Part shown: positions 63,094-64,000 of the stretch, one piece after another
How the letters are laid out: each line of letters starts with the position of its first letter
Numbering within the stretch: position 1 is the stretch's first letter
Assembly: GCA_030674155.1 (NCBI GenBank)
Contig: CM060336.1
Span: forward strand, 3,349,534-3,413,533
From: Stramonita haemastoma
Taxonomy: Eukaryota > Mollusca > Gastropoda > Neogastropoda > Muricidae
Length of the DNA stretch: 64,000 nucleotides
Reading direction: 5' to 3'
Program-made: the position numbers and the translations under genes
The notes under the pieces: generated by a model
Told to the model about the DNA's origin: nothing
The model's input: the letters and a program-made list of their open reading frames with translations, nothing else
Database searches by the model: none

Positions 63094-64000
63094 CTGTGGA
63101 GAAAAAACAAACAATAAGATGACCAACAACATCTCATTTTATTCAATATTACAATCATTGTCAGATGTTATAATAGAAATAACTTATAAGGCAGACTCAA
63201 GCTGTATGTATTGCCCCATTAAAGTGTCAAATCAAATTAAAGTAAAAAAGAACCATATAATAGTTTAATACTTCACATACATAAAGTTCTATGCTTTCTT
63301 AATCTGCTTTGTTCGCAGTACTTGCAATCTTTCCAAGTTCAACGGCATGATTGATTCTTTCATTCATTTTGTGACTGAAAAACACTGAGAAGATTGTTGA
63401 TGTTGTTGAGTTGTTTTTACACTGTGCACATAATTAGATGTGCAAAACAACAATCATCATCATCATCTTCAAGGTTGTCTTTTGCTTTTGTTTTTTTGGC
63501 ACAGAAAGGAGAGAGAGAGGTTATGGGCCAAAGAATCTTAGAATGGAGGACAGAAATCAAGAACATTCCTATTTCATGTTCTCTAAATTGGCCTCTGAAG
63601 ACATGGAGTATGTAATAAGAAATGAAATGAGTTTGAAATATCTCTAAAAAATTTAATGACACACTGTGAGAAATGTTGGTGGTCAATCCTATAATTAAAG
63701 TAAAAGTAATCACATACATTGACTTCACAGAGAAAATCAGAATTTCATGAAATCTTTTCTGCAAAATTATTTCAATACAGCCTACAACCAGCATGCATTA
63801 TATCTCAAGAAGGAAAAATTAAAGAGCAACAACAATCATTGACTACATCATGTACATAACACAACTTAAGTATAAGTAAAATAAAAATTAATAGAATCTC
63901 ATTCTCACCAAAATAAGCAACAAATATGCATCTACTCACAAGTTGTGTGCAAAATGTGATAACTGGAAAGGGTTGTTGTCATGATTTTTACTGTGACAGG
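63094..64000. other. PTPRR intron, nothing else recognised
   Basis: A/T-rich intron sequence upstream of the exon at 63093. No further extracellular exon could be identified before the window ends. Confidence 0.55.

Overview
This is eukaryotic DNA: genes split into small exons by long introns, very many microsatellites, tRNA-derived SINEs, LINE fragments and DNA transposons. Codon-level similarity of the two genes, SINE/LINE-rich introns and extreme (TG)n/(GA)n density suggest an invertebrate, probably a gastropod or other lophotrochozoan; that assignment is inference. Two real genes are recognisable. ELP4 (Elongator subunit 4) lies on the + strand in ten exons from 1110 to 11992. A receptor-type tyrosine phosphatase of the KIM family (PTPRR/PTPN5/PTPN7 type) lies on the - strand from 49957 to beyond 63093, with its 5' end outside the window. 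The genes converge tail to tail.

The window is not a simple linear locus. A 100-N gap sits at 32491-32590. The ~22 kb left of it (about 10544-32490, 'copy A') and the ~21 kb right of it (32591 to about 53600, 'copy B') are the same stretch of DNA: ELP4 exons 9-10, the intergenic region and the 3' exons of the phosphatase. Each copy carries a transposon the other lacks, and the repeat arrays differ in copy number. The best reading is one convergent ELP4/PTPRR locus assembled twice as two unmerged haplotypes, so the true intergenic distance is about 15 kb.

Layout: 1-1109 upstream DNA; 1110-12512 ELP4 with repeat-filled introns; 12513-30600 intergenic copy A, including a complete-looking hAT transposon (15899-20427) with a two-exon transposase; 30614-32490 damaged 3' exons of the phosphatase at a contig end; gap; 32811-35012 ELP4 exons 9-10 copy B; 35013-49956 intergenic copy B with a different TIR element (35960-37617); 49957-63093 phosphatase exons, separated by SINEs, LINE tails and microsatellites; 63094-64000 intron.

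The most unusual signals are two exon-derived tandem arrays. In ELP4, the end of exon 9 with its splice donor is repeated 3 times in copy A and 6 times in copy B. In the phosphatase, the start of the exon carrying the catalytic P-loop, including its splice acceptor, is repeated at least four times, and two of the extra copies keep an open reading frame. Several exons also show single-base indels that look like uncorrected long-read errors rather than gene decay.
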